64,000 nt of DNA from the NCBI RefSeq assembly GCF_017922435.1, contig NZ_VDEZ01000004.1:248001-312000 (forward strand), read 5' to 3'. This document shows, one piece after another, positions 17,785-26,619 of the stretch. Source of the DNA: Thalassospira sp. ER-Se-21-Dark. Its GTDB lineage: Bacteria > Pseudomonadota > Alphaproteobacteria > Rhodospirillales > Thalassospiraceae. A program made the translations under genes and the position numbers. The notes beneath the pieces were generated by a model. The model was not told where the DNA came from. It searched no databases and saw only the letters and a program-made list of their open reading frames with translations. Position 1 is the stretch's first letter; every line of letters starts with the position of its first letter.

Positions 17785-18045
17785 GCTGTCGCGATTCTCT
17801 TAACGCGCCCGCTGAGCAGGGCGTCTGATTGGTGTGCTTTCAGGCGCGTTTGTCTGCGGCGATCATTGCCCGGTCACTGACAAGTTGCCCGGTGGCGAGG
17901 GGTGATTTTTATTCAAGTTATTGAAAATAAACAAATTTACAGGCTTGAGAAATTCGTTGACAAGATAGAGGCGAGATACCTAGAATTTCAAAGCAACTAA
18001 AATATCAATTTTGGTAAAAGCCAATCCATCGGGAGGATGTCTCTA
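17785..18045. other. Intergenic region upstream of the TRAP operon
   Basis: From 17729 to 18045 there is no gene. It holds the AraC terminator, then an AT-rich stretch with an inverted repeat and a sigma-70 promoter for dctP. Nothing else was recognised. Confidence 0.7.
17912..17986 (+). promoter_or_regulatory. Sigma-70 promoter and possible GntR operator of the TRAP operon
   Basis: TTGACA (17957-17962), an 18-base spacer and TAGAAT (17981-17986) form a good sigma-70 promoter 60 bases before dctP. Thirty bases upstream, TTCAAGTTATTGAA (17912-17925) is a 5-4-5 inverted repeat that could be the operator of the GntR regulator encoded at the operon end. Confidence 0.65.
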
Positions 18046-19026
18046 ATGAAACTCACTATGAAATCACTCGGACTGTGTGCAGTCGTCGCAGGCGCACTGG
18101 CCGCTGTCATGCCGGCAAACGCGGCAACAACCCTTCGGATCGGGACCGTTCTGGCCCCGAATGATCCGATGGGACAGGGACTTGAAAAGTTCAAAACGGA
18201 CGTGGAAAAGGCAACCAACGGCGATGTGGAGATCGAGATTTTCCACAACTCGCAGCTTGGTGATACCACTGAAATGATCGATCAGGCCCGTGCGGGTGCC
18301 GCTGTCGGTACCGTGACCGATGTCGCCCGTTTGTCGAGTTTTGTGCCGTCGCTTGCGATCATGTCGGTGCCGTTCCTGTTTGATACCTATGAGCAGGCTG
18401 ACAAATTTGCCCTGTCGGATGAATACATTTCCTGGGGTGAAGAACTGCGTGAAAAATCAGGCCTCGTGATGATTGCCTCGAACTGGTATCAGGGCGCGCG
18501 CCATGCCCTGACGCAGAAGCCGATTTCAAGCCCGGCCGATCTTTCGGGTGTTCGTATGCGCACCATCGGTGCACCGGTCTGGATTGAAACCATCCGTGCG
18601 ATGGGTGCAGAACCGACCCCGATTGCCTGGGGCGAAGTATACAGCGCCCTTCAGCTTGGCACGATTGACGCTGCCGAAGCACAGCCGACCGCGATCTGGA
18701 ATGCAAAGCTTTATGAAGTAATCAAAAACGTCACCAAAACCGGCCATATCCAGCTTGTGACCGCCCTGGTTGTCGGTGCCGAAGCCTGGGACGAGATTTC
18801 ACCGGAAAACCAGAAAATCGTTCGTGATCTGGCCGTGGAAAATGGTCGCTATGCCTCGGCCTTGACCATCGAGCTCGGTGAAAAGGCGCTTGAAGACGTT
18901 GCTGCAAGTGGCGTTGAGGTCAGCGAAGTTGATCTGGCACCGTTCAAGGAAGCCGTCAAACCGGTTTACCAGATGCTCGAACTCGAAGCAGAAGCCGCTG
19001 TTGTTAACAAGGTTCTTGGTCGCTAA
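18046..19026 (+). CDS. dctP: TRAP transporter solute-binding protein (DctP family)
   Basis: 326 residues with a Sec signal peptide (SLGLCAVVAGALAAVMPANA, cleaved about residue 27). The mature part is a DctP-fold periplasmic receptor: TTLRIGTVLAPNDPMGQGLEKF, IEIFHNSQLGDTTEMIDQARAGA and the carboxylate-binding Arg region VRMRTIGAPVWIETIRAMGAEPTPIAWGEVYSALQLGTID. It hands a carboxylate-type ligand to DctQM. GGGAGG nine bases upstream decides ATG 18046; ATG 18037 is too close. Ligand unknown. Confidence 0.95.
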   Translation: MKLTMKSLGLCAVVAGALAAVMPANAATTLRIGTVLAPNDPMGQGLEKFKTDVEKATNGDVEIEIFHNSQLGDTTEMIDQARAGAAVGTVTDVARLSSFVPSLAIMSVPFLFDTYEQADKFALSDEYISWGEELREKSGLVMIASNWYQGARHALTQKPISSPADLSGVRMRTIGAPVWIETIRAMGAEPTPIAWGEVYSALQLGTIDAAEAQPTAIWNAKLYEVIKNVTKTGHIQLVTALVVGAEAWDEISPENQKIVRDLAVENGRYASALTIELGEKALEDVAASGVEVSEVDLAPFKEAVKPVYQMLELEAEAAVVNKVLGR

Positions 19027-19112
19027 GACCACAAACCTTCTGGTAGCCTAGCGAAAGTGCGTTGCTTTTATATCGGGCAACGCACTTCAACTTCACAATG
19101 GAAATTGAATTG

Positions 19113-19565
19113 ATGCTCAAGCGGATTGAGTTTGCCTGTGGCGGCATATTGCTTGTCGCTGTGGTCATTCTTGTGGCGGTGGCCTCTGTGGCGCGCGCCA
19201 TGGGATCGCCGATCATCTGGTCAGTCGAGATGGCGCAACTGATCTTTGCCTGGCTTTGCATGTTGGCTGCCGACATTGCCATGCAGGAAGACCGGCATTT
19301 CGGTCTTCAGATATTGCGTGAAATCCTGTCCAAACGGGCAAGCGCATGGGTGGAAATCATCAATATTCTGGTGATTATCGGATTTCTTGCGTTCCTTCTG
19401 AACTATGCGTGGACAAACATGATTTTGATGCATCCGCGCTTGGTCGGGGCCGCGCAGATTAATGCTTCTTATATTCATGCTTCGATGGTTGTCGGCATTC
19501 TGTTGATGATCCGAACCATGGTTGCCCAACTTATTCGACGCATTCGCAACAGGGAGATCAACTGA
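19113..19565 (+). CDS. dctQ: TRAP transporter small permease (DctQ family)
   Basis: 150 residues, four predicted membrane helices. WSVEMAQLIFAWLCMLAADIAMQEDRHFG is the DctQ signature with the conserved acidic/Trp helix. It forms the small membrane subunit of the Na+-driven TRAP carrier. I start at 19113 (MLKRIEF, with GGAAA upstream); ATG 19098 would add five residues. The stop overlaps dctM (TGATG). Confidence 0.93.
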   Translation: MLKRIEFACGGILLVAVVILVAVASVARAMGSPIIWSVEMAQLIFAWLCMLAADIAMQEDRHFGLQILREILSKRASAWVEIINILVIIGFLAFLLNYAWTNMILMHPRLVGAAQINASYIHASMVVGILLMIRTMVAQLIRRIRNREIN

Positions 19566-20845
19566 TGCTGTTGTTGATTGCAGGTTTATTTACAGTCTTC
19601 CTCGTCTGCGGGATGCCGGTTGCCTTTGCGCTTGGCCTTGCGTCCATTCCGGTCTTTGTCATGACGGGTGCTATGCCACCGACGGTCGTGATCCAGAAAA
19701 TGGTCACCGCGACACAAAGCTTCCCGCTTCTGGCCGTGCCGTTCTTTATTCTGGCCGGCAATCTTATGAACGTGACGGGGATCACCCATCGCCTTGTTAA
19801 GTTTGCAAGTCTTCTGACCGGCTGGATGGCAGGCGGTCTGGCACAGGTTTCAATTGTGCTGAGTTTCATGATGGGTGGTATTTCGGGATCAGCCGTGGCT
19901 GACGCCTCGATGGAGGCCCGCCTGCTGGGCCCCAGCATGATCAAGAAAGGCTATTCCAAGGCCAATACGGCGGCGGTTCTGGCCTTTGGCTCGATCATCA
20001 CCGCAACCATCCCGCCCAGCATCGGTTTGATCCTGTTTGGTTTTGTGAATGAAGTTTCCATTGGGCGGCTGTTCTTGGCCGGCGTTTTGCCGGGCATTTT
20101 CCTGACCATCGTTTTGATGATCACATCCTGGCTTGTTGCGCGCAAAAACGGCTACACGCCGGATCTGCCGGAACTTCCCAAGGCCAAGGAACTGACTGCC
20201 AGCTTCTTTGAAAGCATCTGGGCACTGGCCTTTCCGGTTATCCTGATCGTCGGGTTCCGCTTTGGTATCTTTACCGCGACAGAGGCCGGGGCGTTTCTGG
20301 TGTTCTATGCGCTCGCCGTCGGGTTGTTTGTCTATCGTGAGCTGAACTTTGCCCGGCTCAAGGAAGCCATCTTTGGCTCGATCTCTGATCTTGGCATGGT
20401 GATGTTGCTGATCATCATGGCAGCGGTGCTTGGCTATGCCATGACAATTGAACGGGCCCCGCAACAGATCACTGAATTTGTCACTACTCTGACCGAAAAC
20501 AGGACCGCGATCCTGATCCTTGTTGTCGGGGTGCTGGTGGTCAGTGGCATGTTCCTTGAAGGTGCGGCCAATATCCTTCTGGTCACCCCGATCGTCATGC
20601 CGGTTCTGGTCAGTGCCGGTTATGATCCGGTGCATATGGGCATTCTGATTGTCACCCTGATCAACTTTGGCGGTTTGACGCCGCCAGTCGGCGTGATCAT
20701 GTTTACGGTCTGCGGCATTTTGGGTGTTAAGACCGGGGAATACACACGTGCATCCATTCCGTTCTTTGTTGCCATGGCGCTGTTCTTCGTTCTGCTGGCA
20801 GCGATACCCGCTTTGACATTGCTGTTGCCCAATACATTGATGTAA
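19565..20845 (+). CDS. dctM: TRAP transporter large permease (DctM family)
   Basis: 426 residues, about 12 membrane helices in the ion-transporter arrangement. Signatures are GMPVAFALGLASIPVFV, a re-entrant loop region AVPFFILAGNLMNVTGIT, MMGGISGSAVADASMEARLL and TATIPPSIGLILFGFVNEVSIGRLFLAGVLPG. The second repeat contains GLTPPVGVIMFTVCGI. Coupled translation with dctQ. Completes the transporter. Confidence 0.96.
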   Translation: MLLLIAGLFTVFLVCGMPVAFALGLASIPVFVMTGAMPPTVVIQKMVTATQSFPLLAVPFFILAGNLMNVTGITHRLVKFASLLTGWMAGGLAQVSIVLSFMMGGISGSAVADASMEARLLGPSMIKKGYSKANTAAVLAFGSIITATIPPSIGLILFGFVNEVSIGRLFLAGVLPGIFLTIVLMITSWLVARKNGYTPDLPELPKAKELTASFFESIWALAFPVILIVGFRFGIFTATEAGAFLVFYALAVGLFVYRELNFARLKEAIFGSISDLGMVMLLIIMAAVLGYAMTIERAPQQITEFVTTLTENRTAILILVVGVLVVSGMFLEGAANILLVTPIVMPVLVSAGYDPVHMGILIVTLINFGGLTPPVGVIMFTVCGILGVKTGEYTRASIPFFVAMALFFVLLAAIPALTLLLPNTLM

Positions 20846-20900
20846 TGACAATTTCAGTCCAACAGGGGCATGTAGGCAAATGCCAGGGAGACACAAAAAC

Positions 20901-21617
20901 ATGAACACATCAACGGGCGGACTGATTTCGATGCATGACGGATCGGTGAAAACCAGCATGCATGTTCCGGCATCTGCGCTGGTCTATGAAGAAGTCCGTA
21001 ACCAGATTGTTTCTCTGTCCCTGCTTCCGGAAACCACGCTTGTCCGGGCGGAATTGGCTGAAAGCTTCAATGTCAGCCAATCCCCCGTGCGAGAGGCCAT
21101 TTTGCGCCTCGAACAGGATGGTCTTGTGGTGTCCTATCCGCAATCGCGTACCGTGGTGACCAAGATCGACGTTGCCCGCATCCGCGAGGAACATTTTCTT
21201 AGGGTTGCTGCGGAGTGCGAGGTCGTCCGCCAATTGGCCGAGGCCAAGGATTCCCCCGCTGTCGTCAAGGCCAAGGGCATTGTCAAAATGCAGGAGGCAC
21301 TGGTTGGCGATATCGAACAGATCGACCTGTTCAAGCAACTTGATGAAACCTTCCACGCCGCCTTGTTTAACGGGGTCAATCAGTCAAACCTGCATTTGCA
21401 GATCACCGCACGCAGTGGTCATTTGGCGCGTGTGCGAACCCTTGATCTGCCACGGGCCGGCAAAATGGTTTCGGTGCTTGAAGGCCACAAGGCGATTATA
21501 GATGCCGTCCAGTCCGGTGATGGCGCGTTGGCAAGCTTGGAAATGCGCAAGCACCTTTCCGGCACCATGGAACGTCTTCCTCAGATCATCGAAGAAAACA
21601 AAACGCTGTTTTCCTGA
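20901..21617 (+). CDS. GntR family regulator, FadR/FCD type
   Basis: 238 residues. Winged helix-turn-helix at ~30-90 (VYEEVRNQIVSLSLLPETTL, ELAESFNVSQSPVREAILRLEQDGLV) followed by an all-helical FCD ligand domain with metal-type residues in DETFHAALF and H in SGHLARVRTL. GGGAG ten bases upstream decides the ATG at 20901. Its place 55 bases after dctM suggests it senses the TRAP substrate or a catabolite and controls the operon. Confidence 0.94.
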   Translation: MNTSTGGLISMHDGSVKTSMHVPASALVYEEVRNQIVSLSLLPETTLVRAELAESFNVSQSPVREAILRLEQDGLVVSYPQSRTVVTKIDVARIREEHFLRVAAECEVVRQLAEAKDSPAVVKAKGIVKMQEALVGDIEQIDLFKQLDETFHAALFNGVNQSNLHLQITARSGHLARVRTLDLPRAGKMVSVLEGHKAIIDAVQSGDGALASLEMRKHLSGTMERLPQIIEENKTLFS

Positions 21618-21669
21618 TCTTTGCTTGGCGGCAGATGTAGCCGTCCGGCAAGCTGGCATAAGATGAACC

Positions 21670-21703
21670 AAACGGCGCGCTGCATGATTGCTGCGCGCCG
21701 TTT
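21670..21703. terminator. Bidirectional terminator
   Basis: Perfect 11-bp stem AAACGGCGCGC / GCGCGCCGTTT with a 12-base loop, between the convergent GntR and NmrA-like genes. The T runs are short. Confidence 0.75.
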
Positions 21704-21711
21704 GCGTTGTA

Positions 21712-22551
21712 TCAGGCGCGTTTGGCGACGTCCCAGATGCCAGTTTTGGCGGCTTCTTCGACGAAGTTGCGCAGGCTGTTGGGCTGGCGGCCAAGAATTT
21801 CATATACATAGCTGGTCGGCTGGCTGTTGCGGCCATCAAGGACTTCGGAAAACAGATATCGGATCAGGCCACGGACTTCGTCGGGCATGCCGTCTGCTTC
21901 AAGTTCGGCATCCAGTTCATCAACGGTGATGGCCACGAAATTGACCGGGTGGTTGGTGACACTGGAAATCATTTTGGTGACATCGGCAAAGGTGACGGCA
22001 CTCGGCCCGGAAAGCTCATAGGTCTTACCAATATGACTGTTATCAAGCAGGCAGGCAACCGCGCATTCGGCAATGTCATTGGCATCAACAAACGGTTCGG
22101 GTGTGTCACCCGCGGGCAGGGCCAGGGTGCCTTGCTGGATATAGGGCAGGAACAGGTCTTCGTTGAAATTCTGGAAGAACCAGTTGGCACGCAGCACCGT
22201 CGCATCCGCCCCGGAATGACGCAGGGCGTCTTCGGCACGATGGGCGGCTTCTTCACCGCGGCCAGATAACATCACAATGCGTTTTGCGCCATGCATCAGC
22301 GCGCGCTTGGCAAAGCTTGCGATGATGTCATCAGATCCTGGAACGGCAAGATCGGGCTGGAACGTGACATAGACTGCGTCGCGATCACGCAGGACATCAT
22401 CCCAGGTTGTCGGATCGGTCCAGTCAAAGGCGGGTGTCGTGCTGCGTGAAACGGCACGCACATCATGACCAAGGGCAATGAGCTTTTCGGCAACGCGTCG
22501 GCCGGTTTTGGCCGTCGCGCCCAGAACAAGAAAGCGGGGATTGGTTGGCAT
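21712..22551 (-). CDS. NmrA-like NAD(P)-binding protein (atypical SDR)
   Basis: 279 residues. FLVLGATAKTGRRVAEKL is the glycine-rich nucleotide loop (GATxKTG). VMLSGRGEE, TVLRANWFFQNFNEDLF and DANDIAECAVACLL match the NmrA / NAD(P)H azoreductase-like / redox-sensor group. No YxxxK catalytic pair is apparent. It may be a quinone- or aldehyde-active reductase or a sensor. Divergent from a TetR regulator with a doubled palindromic operator between them. Confidence 0.93.
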   Translation of the reverse strand: MPTNPRFLVLGATAKTGRRVAEKLIALGHDVRAVSRSTTPAFDWTDPTTWDDVLRDRDAVYVTFQPDLAVPGSDDIIASFAKRALMHGAKRIVMLSGRGEEAAHRAEDALRHSGADATVLRANWFFQNFNEDLFLPYIQQGTLALPAGDTPEPFVDANDIAECAVACLLDNSHIGKTYELSGPSAVTFADVTKMISSVTNHPVNFVAITVDELDAELEADGMPDEVRGLIRYLFSEVLDGRNSQPTSYVYEILGRQPNSLRNFVEEAAKTGIWDVAKRA

Positions 22552-22580
22552 TAAATTGGCTCCTGAATGGGTTTTCCGAA

Positions 22581-22625
22581 ATGTGAGGAATCCTCACATT
22601 TGCCAAATGTGATAAATCCTCATAT
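22581..22625. promoter_or_regulatory. Doubled TetR operator
   Basis: ATGTGAGGAATCCTCACAT at 22581-22599 is a perfect 19-base palindrome. ATGTGATAAATCCTCATAT at 22607-22625 is an imperfect second copy, with centres 26 bases apart. Both lie between the NmrA-like gene (30 bases from its start) and the TetR gene. A tandem operator for cooperative TetR binding and repression of both genes is the simplest reading. Confidence 0.8.
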
Positions 22626-22713
22626 TTTGATCGTCAAGAGCTTTGGCCCATCACAAGCCTGTGAAACCCGGGCCACGATGCCGGGATATTTCGAGGATAA
22701 AGGATCTAACGCG

Positions 22714-23340
22714 TTGTCTGATAACGTGAAAAAAATGCGTCGCGCACCGACCCAAAAAAGAAGCCGCGAACGGGTCGATACCATCCTGAAAGTCGCCTGC
22801 GAGCTGATTTCAGCCCAAGGCAGTGATGCCATCAAGATGGGGGAGGTCGCGGAAAAGGCGGGGATTTCCATCGGTTCGCTCTATCAGTATTTCCCCGATA
22901 AGGCGTCGATCATTCATGCGCTTGCCGATCGCTATAACGCCGAATCCCTGCATTGCATCGAAGAGGCACTGGCAGAAGCGAACTCGCCTGATGCCTTGCT
23001 CGCAGCCTTTGACCGGTTGATTGACACCTATTACGAGCTGTTCTTGGCCGAACCGGTGATTTGCGATATCTGGACCGGGACCCAGGCTGATAAGACACTG
23101 CGCGATATGGAAATGGAGGTCAGCCGTGCCAATGCGGACCTTCTCGCCAAGACAATCCTGCGCGTGCGCGGCAATGATGGTGATTTCAAAACAATCGCCG
23201 CACGGTGTTTGCTGATCATGTATTCCGGCGAAGCCACCATGCGGCTTGCCATCGCTATCCCGCGTACAGAGGGCCGCGAGATCGTGGCAAGTTACAAGCG
23301 GATGGTCGGCCGTGAACTGGCTGATATGGCCCGGGTTTAG
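22714..23340 (+). CDS. TetR/AcrR family transcriptional regulator
   Basis: 208 residues. Helix-turn-helix MGEVAEKAGISIGSLYQYFPDKASII at ~37-62, preceded by a basic N-terminus (KKMRRAPTQKRSRER). The C-terminal ligand domain is unassigned. I chose TTG 22714 because AAAGGA lies nine bases upstream; an ATG at 22678 is possible but lacks a ribosome site. An ORF start at 22567 can be excluded in practice because it would place both operators inside the gene. Likely represses itself and the NmrA-like gene. Confidence 0.9.
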   Translation: MSDNVKKMRRAPTQKRSRERVDTILKVACELISAQGSDAIKMGEVAEKAGISIGSLYQYFPDKASIIHALADRYNAESLHCIEEALAEANSPDALLAAFDRLIDTYYELFLAEPVICDIWTGTQADKTLRDMEMEVSRANADLLAKTILRVRGNDGDFKTIAARCLLIMYSGEATMRLAIAIPRTEGREIVASYKRMVGRELADMARV

Positions 23341-23355
23341 GCCATTTGGGCGTGG

Positions 23356-24480
23356 TTAGCCTGCCTTGGCGGTAAAGGGTGCTGGGGCAGGGCGGCCAAG
23401 AAGGAAGCCCTGCACATAGTCAACATCATGATCACGCAGGAAATCCAGCTCTTCCTGGCGTTCTATGCCTTCGGCGATGACTTCGATATCAAGCTGCTTG
23501 GCCAGCGCGATCAGCTTGCTGACAATTGCCTGTTTGAACTTGTCATGATCGACGTGATCGACCAGTTCGCGGTCGATCTTGATGATATCGGGGCGCAGTT
23601 CCGGCAGCATGTTCAGCGTCGAATAGCCGGATCCGACATCATCGAGTGCAACCCGGAAACCCGAATCACGATAGGACTGAAGGATGGCGCTCAGATGTGC
23701 CGTGCTACGGACCTTTTCGGTTTCAATAACCTCGAACACAACATTGCTGCGATCAAGATTGCATTCCTCGACGACTTCGATGGTCGAACGCAGGCAAGAA
23801 TCCGGATCATAGATCGAGCTAGGCGTGAAGTTGATAAACAGATTGCCTTTCACACCTGCCTTGTGCGCATTGCGGACATTGGCGGCACGTGCTGCGCGAT
23901 CAAGCTGAAACAGCAAGGTCGCGGACTGGGCCGCATCAAAAAGCTGGCCCGGATTGATCACATCGCCGGTCGCGCTTTCGCCGCGGACAAGGCATTCATG
24001 GGCATAGGGTTTGCCAAGGTCATTGATATCAAAAATCGGCTGGAATACCGAATTTAACCGGTTGTCGCGCAACAGATCGCCCAGCCATTCTGCCCCGATT
24101 GCCGCCCGGATCGCGCCAAGGCTTGTGATCTGGGCGATGTCATCGATTTCGGGGCGCTGAGCGCCTGGCATGATCAATGCCTTGGTGTCCGACAGTTCTT
24201 CGGGAAGGAGACTGTCCGATATGGCATCAATCAGCGCCCGCAGACCCGGACGGGTGTAATGGATGGATAGTGTTGCGACAGACGGCGTTTTTTCGACCTC
24301 TATGCCGATTGATTTCGCACCGGCCAGGATTTTGCCGGTGGTATGGGCAACTGGCGGCCAGAGAAAGAGTGTCCCGTTTGCAGGTGCGATTTCAGGAACC
24401 GCATCACATTTTTCACAATAGGTCACCTCAATCTCCCCGTCTGGTCCTTTTTCGTGCCGGTGGCTTTTCCTGATCGGCAA
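23356..24480 (-). CDS. EAL domain protein, probable c-di-GMP phosphodiesterase
   Basis: 374 residues. The first ~130 residues are unassigned, with a CEKC pair at 22-25. The EAL domain spans ~135-365. The motif reads ECLVRG, keeping the metal-binding Glu. Other catalytic positions are kept: INFTP (Asn), FEVIETE (Glu), ALDDVGSG (Asp-Asp), IIKID (Lys), VIAEGIE (Glu) and QGFLLGRP. Activity is therefore plausible despite the A-to-C change in EAL. No membrane helix. The start is TTG at 24480 with only a weak AGAAG, so the N-terminus is uncertain. Confidence 0.92.
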   Translation of the reverse strand: MPIRKSHRHEKGPDGEIEVTYCEKCDAVPEIAPANGTLFLWPPVAHTTGKILAGAKSIGIEVEKTPSVATLSIHYTRPGLRALIDAISDSLLPEELSDTKALIMPGAQRPEIDDIAQITSLGAIRAAIGAEWLGDLLRDNRLNSVFQPIFDINDLGKPYAHECLVRGESATGDVINPGQLFDAAQSATLLFQLDRAARAANVRNAHKAGVKGNLFINFTPSSIYDPDSCLRSTIEVVEECNLDRSNVVFEVIETEKVRSTAHLSAILQSYRDSGFRVALDDVGSGYSTLNMLPELRPDIIKIDRELVDHVDHDKFKQAIVSKLIALAKQLDIEVIAEGIERQEELDFLRDHDVDYVQGFLLGRPAPAPFTAKAG

Positions 24481-24676
24481 TTCTTCTGATTAACATACTG
24501 TAACATAGGGTGCGCAGTGACAATAAATCCTGCGTCGACCAACACATTTGTACGGCACTTTATCCTGTACGGCGATGTTTACGGCAGGCGATCAATCAAG
24601 ACGCTGCGCGAAGGGATTTATCATTGCGAAAAGCACTGATAAACTTTGCCCGTCATTCTGCGAGACCGAGGATCCG

Positions 24677-25453
24677 ATGCAGTACAGCATGCGGCAATAC
24701 CGCCCCGAAGCACAAAGCCATAGCCACGGCGATTTCCACCAGATCATCATCTCCGAGCTCGGCAAGCTTGAGATGGAGGTCGAAGGGCGCGGGGGTGAGG
24801 TGTGTGGTCGCCAACTGGCCTTTGTCGAAGCGGGTAAAACCCATGCCTATCGTGCGGAGGGGCTAAACCGCTTCCTTGTGCTTGATGTCGATGCCGATCT
24901 GGCCCGTCGCACTGGTCTTGAAGCGCTTTGGCATCGCCATGGCAGTGCTGCGACGTATCTTGAAGTGGGGCTGGGGCATCAGAGGGGACTGGTCGCGCTG
25001 TTGCAGGCGATCGCGCCGTTACGCGATCAAGATTGCCAGACAGATATGCTTGATTGCCTGAAGACGCTTTTACTGCGTAGCCGTCAGAGCCGTGGCGGGA
25101 ATACCTTTGGCATGGCGGCGCTGCCATCACGGCTCCTCCGTACCATGGCATGGGCGGAGGCCCGCTTGGGCGAAGACATTACGATTACTGATTTGGCGAC
25201 CATTGCCGCCCAATCGGAGAGCAGCCTGTTTAGTGCCTTCCAAAAACATGTCGGGACAAGCCCGATGCGCTGGTTGACCGAGCAACGCCTGCAAATGGCC
25301 ATGGCGCTTTTGAGTGATCCTGAAATTCGCCTTTCGATGTCCGATCTGGCAAATGCGGTCGGGTTTGCCGATCAAAGCGCCTTTTCGCGTGCTTTTTCCC
25401 GCCGGTTTGGCTGCGCGCCCAGATCCGTCCGCCGCGATCCGGCGACCTTTTAG
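24677..25453 (+). CDS. AraC family regulator with short cupin domain
   Basis: 258 residues from ATG 24677, which has GAGGA five bases upstream. The cupin-like N-terminus begins PEAQSHSHGDFHQIIIS (HxH...H pattern), and the C-terminal double helix-turn-helix reads ITITDLATIAAQSESSLFSAFQKHVGTSPMRWL, then SMSDLANAVGFADQSAFSRAF. Regulators of this form often control an adjacent EamA exporter, and one lies 114 bases downstream on the same strand. Confidence 0.93.
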   Translation: MQYSMRQYRPEAQSHSHGDFHQIIISELGKLEMEVEGRGGEVCGRQLAFVEAGKTHAYRAEGLNRFLVLDVDADLARRTGLEALWHRHGSAATYLEVGLGHQRGLVALLQAIAPLRDQDCQTDMLDCLKTLLLRSRQSRGGNTFGMAALPSRLLRTMAWAEARLGEDITITDLATIAAQSESSLFSAFQKHVGTSPMRWLTEQRLQMAMALLSDPEIRLSMSDLANAVGFADQSAFSRAFSRRFGCAPRSVRRDPATF

Positions 25454-25567
25454 GGCGCATACTCCCCAACAAGTACTTTGCGCAAACTTCCGGAGTTTGG
25501 GCAAAGACCGGATCGTCAAACAGGCGCATCTTCCGGTTTGTAAAATCAGCAAACCGGGATGGGTGCG

Positions 25568-26461
25568 ATGGATGAAAAACGGAAGGCAACGCTGATCGGT
25601 TCGGTTGCCGTAATTCTTTGGGCTCTGCTTGCCCTGTTCACGACCGAAGTGGCCGACATCCCGCCGTTTCAACTGGTCAGTTTGTGCTTTGGTATCGCCA
25701 GCATTTTCAGTGCGCTCTGGATCACGCTCCGCGGGGGTGATGTGGTTCGGGCCTTGCGTCAGCCACTTGGTGCCTGGGTGCTTGGTGTCGCGGGGCTGTT
25801 TGGCTATCACTTTTTCTATTTTGTGGCGCTGGCAAACGCGCCCGCGGTCGAAGCCAGCCTGATTGCTTATTTGTGGCCGCTGCTGATTGTCTTGTTTTCC
25901 GCACTTTTGCCCGGTGAACGCCTGAAGTGGCAGCATATCGGGGGTGCCGTTCTGGGGTTGTCAGGGGCCTTTCTTCTGGTGGGTAAGGGACAAGCCCTGA
26001 CCTTTGATCCGGCATTCGCGCTGGGATATGGGGCGGCAATTATCTGTTCATTGCTGTGGTCGGGTTATTCTGTCGTGAACCGGCGCTATCGCAATGTTCC
26101 AGTGGGGGCTGTCTGCGGGTTTTGCGCTGGTGCCGCCATTCTTGGCCTTGTTACGCACAGCATGGTCGAAGACTGGGTAACACCGGGCGCAAGACAATGG
26201 CTTGCTATTCTCGGGCTCGGACTGGGCCCGGTCGGGGCTGCTTTCTTCGTCTGGGACCATGGCACCAAACACGGTGATATTCAGATCCTCGGTGTTCTGG
26301 CCTATGGCGCGCCATTGCTCAGCACCTGCTTGCTGATTGCGTTCGGCAAGGCGATTGCAACGCCAGCCATTATCGCCGGCTGCATCTTGATCGTTGGCGG
26401 CGCTGTTCTGGCGTCAGCGAATTTCAATTCACGAAAACGTCGGCAACGAAGTTCTGTTTAA
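25568..26461 (+). CDS. EamA/DMT family transporter
   Basis: 297 residues, ten predicted helices in two EamA repeats. FYFVALANAPAVEASLIAYLWPLLIVLFSALLPGERL resembles the aromatic amino acid exporter YddG group, though substrate cannot be fixed. ATG 25568 (MDEKRKATLIG) follows GGGATGG; ATG 25559 is a near alternative. The C-terminus is basic (SRKRRQR), giving the expected inside-positive orientation. Probably regulated by the preceding AraC protein. Confidence 0.92.
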   Translation: MDEKRKATLIGSVAVILWALLALFTTEVADIPPFQLVSLCFGIASIFSALWITLRGGDVVRALRQPLGAWVLGVAGLFGYHFFYFVALANAPAVEASLIAYLWPLLIVLFSALLPGERLKWQHIGGAVLGLSGAFLLVGKGQALTFDPAFALGYGAAIICSLLWSGYSVVNRRYRNVPVGAVCGFCAGAAILGLVTHSMVEDWVTPGARQWLAILGLGLGPVGAAFFVWDHGTKHGDIQILGVLAYGAPLLSTCLLIAFGKAIATPAIIAGCILIVGGAVLASANFNSRKRRQRSSV

Positions 26462-26619
26462 TAATGCCAATCGTAGTGTGTGGCATTTCGGTCACAATTA
26501 CGTGAACATCGGTCAGAAAGGACCTGATTGTGCTGTGCAGTGGTATTTAACTGACCTATAGTCGTTATGTGCTTGGGGAGGGGGCGTAGAACAACAATTA
26601 CGCATCCAGGGACAGACGA

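Noticed and set aside
22567-22713. Extended N-terminus for the TetR gene
   Set aside because: It would place both palindromic operators inside the gene and has no ribosome site.
727-26560. Identical 12-mer AACTGACCTATA at 727-738 and 26549-26560 as a shared promoter element
   Set aside because: Many 12-mer matches are expected by chance in 64 kb, and neither copy has a matching second promoter box.
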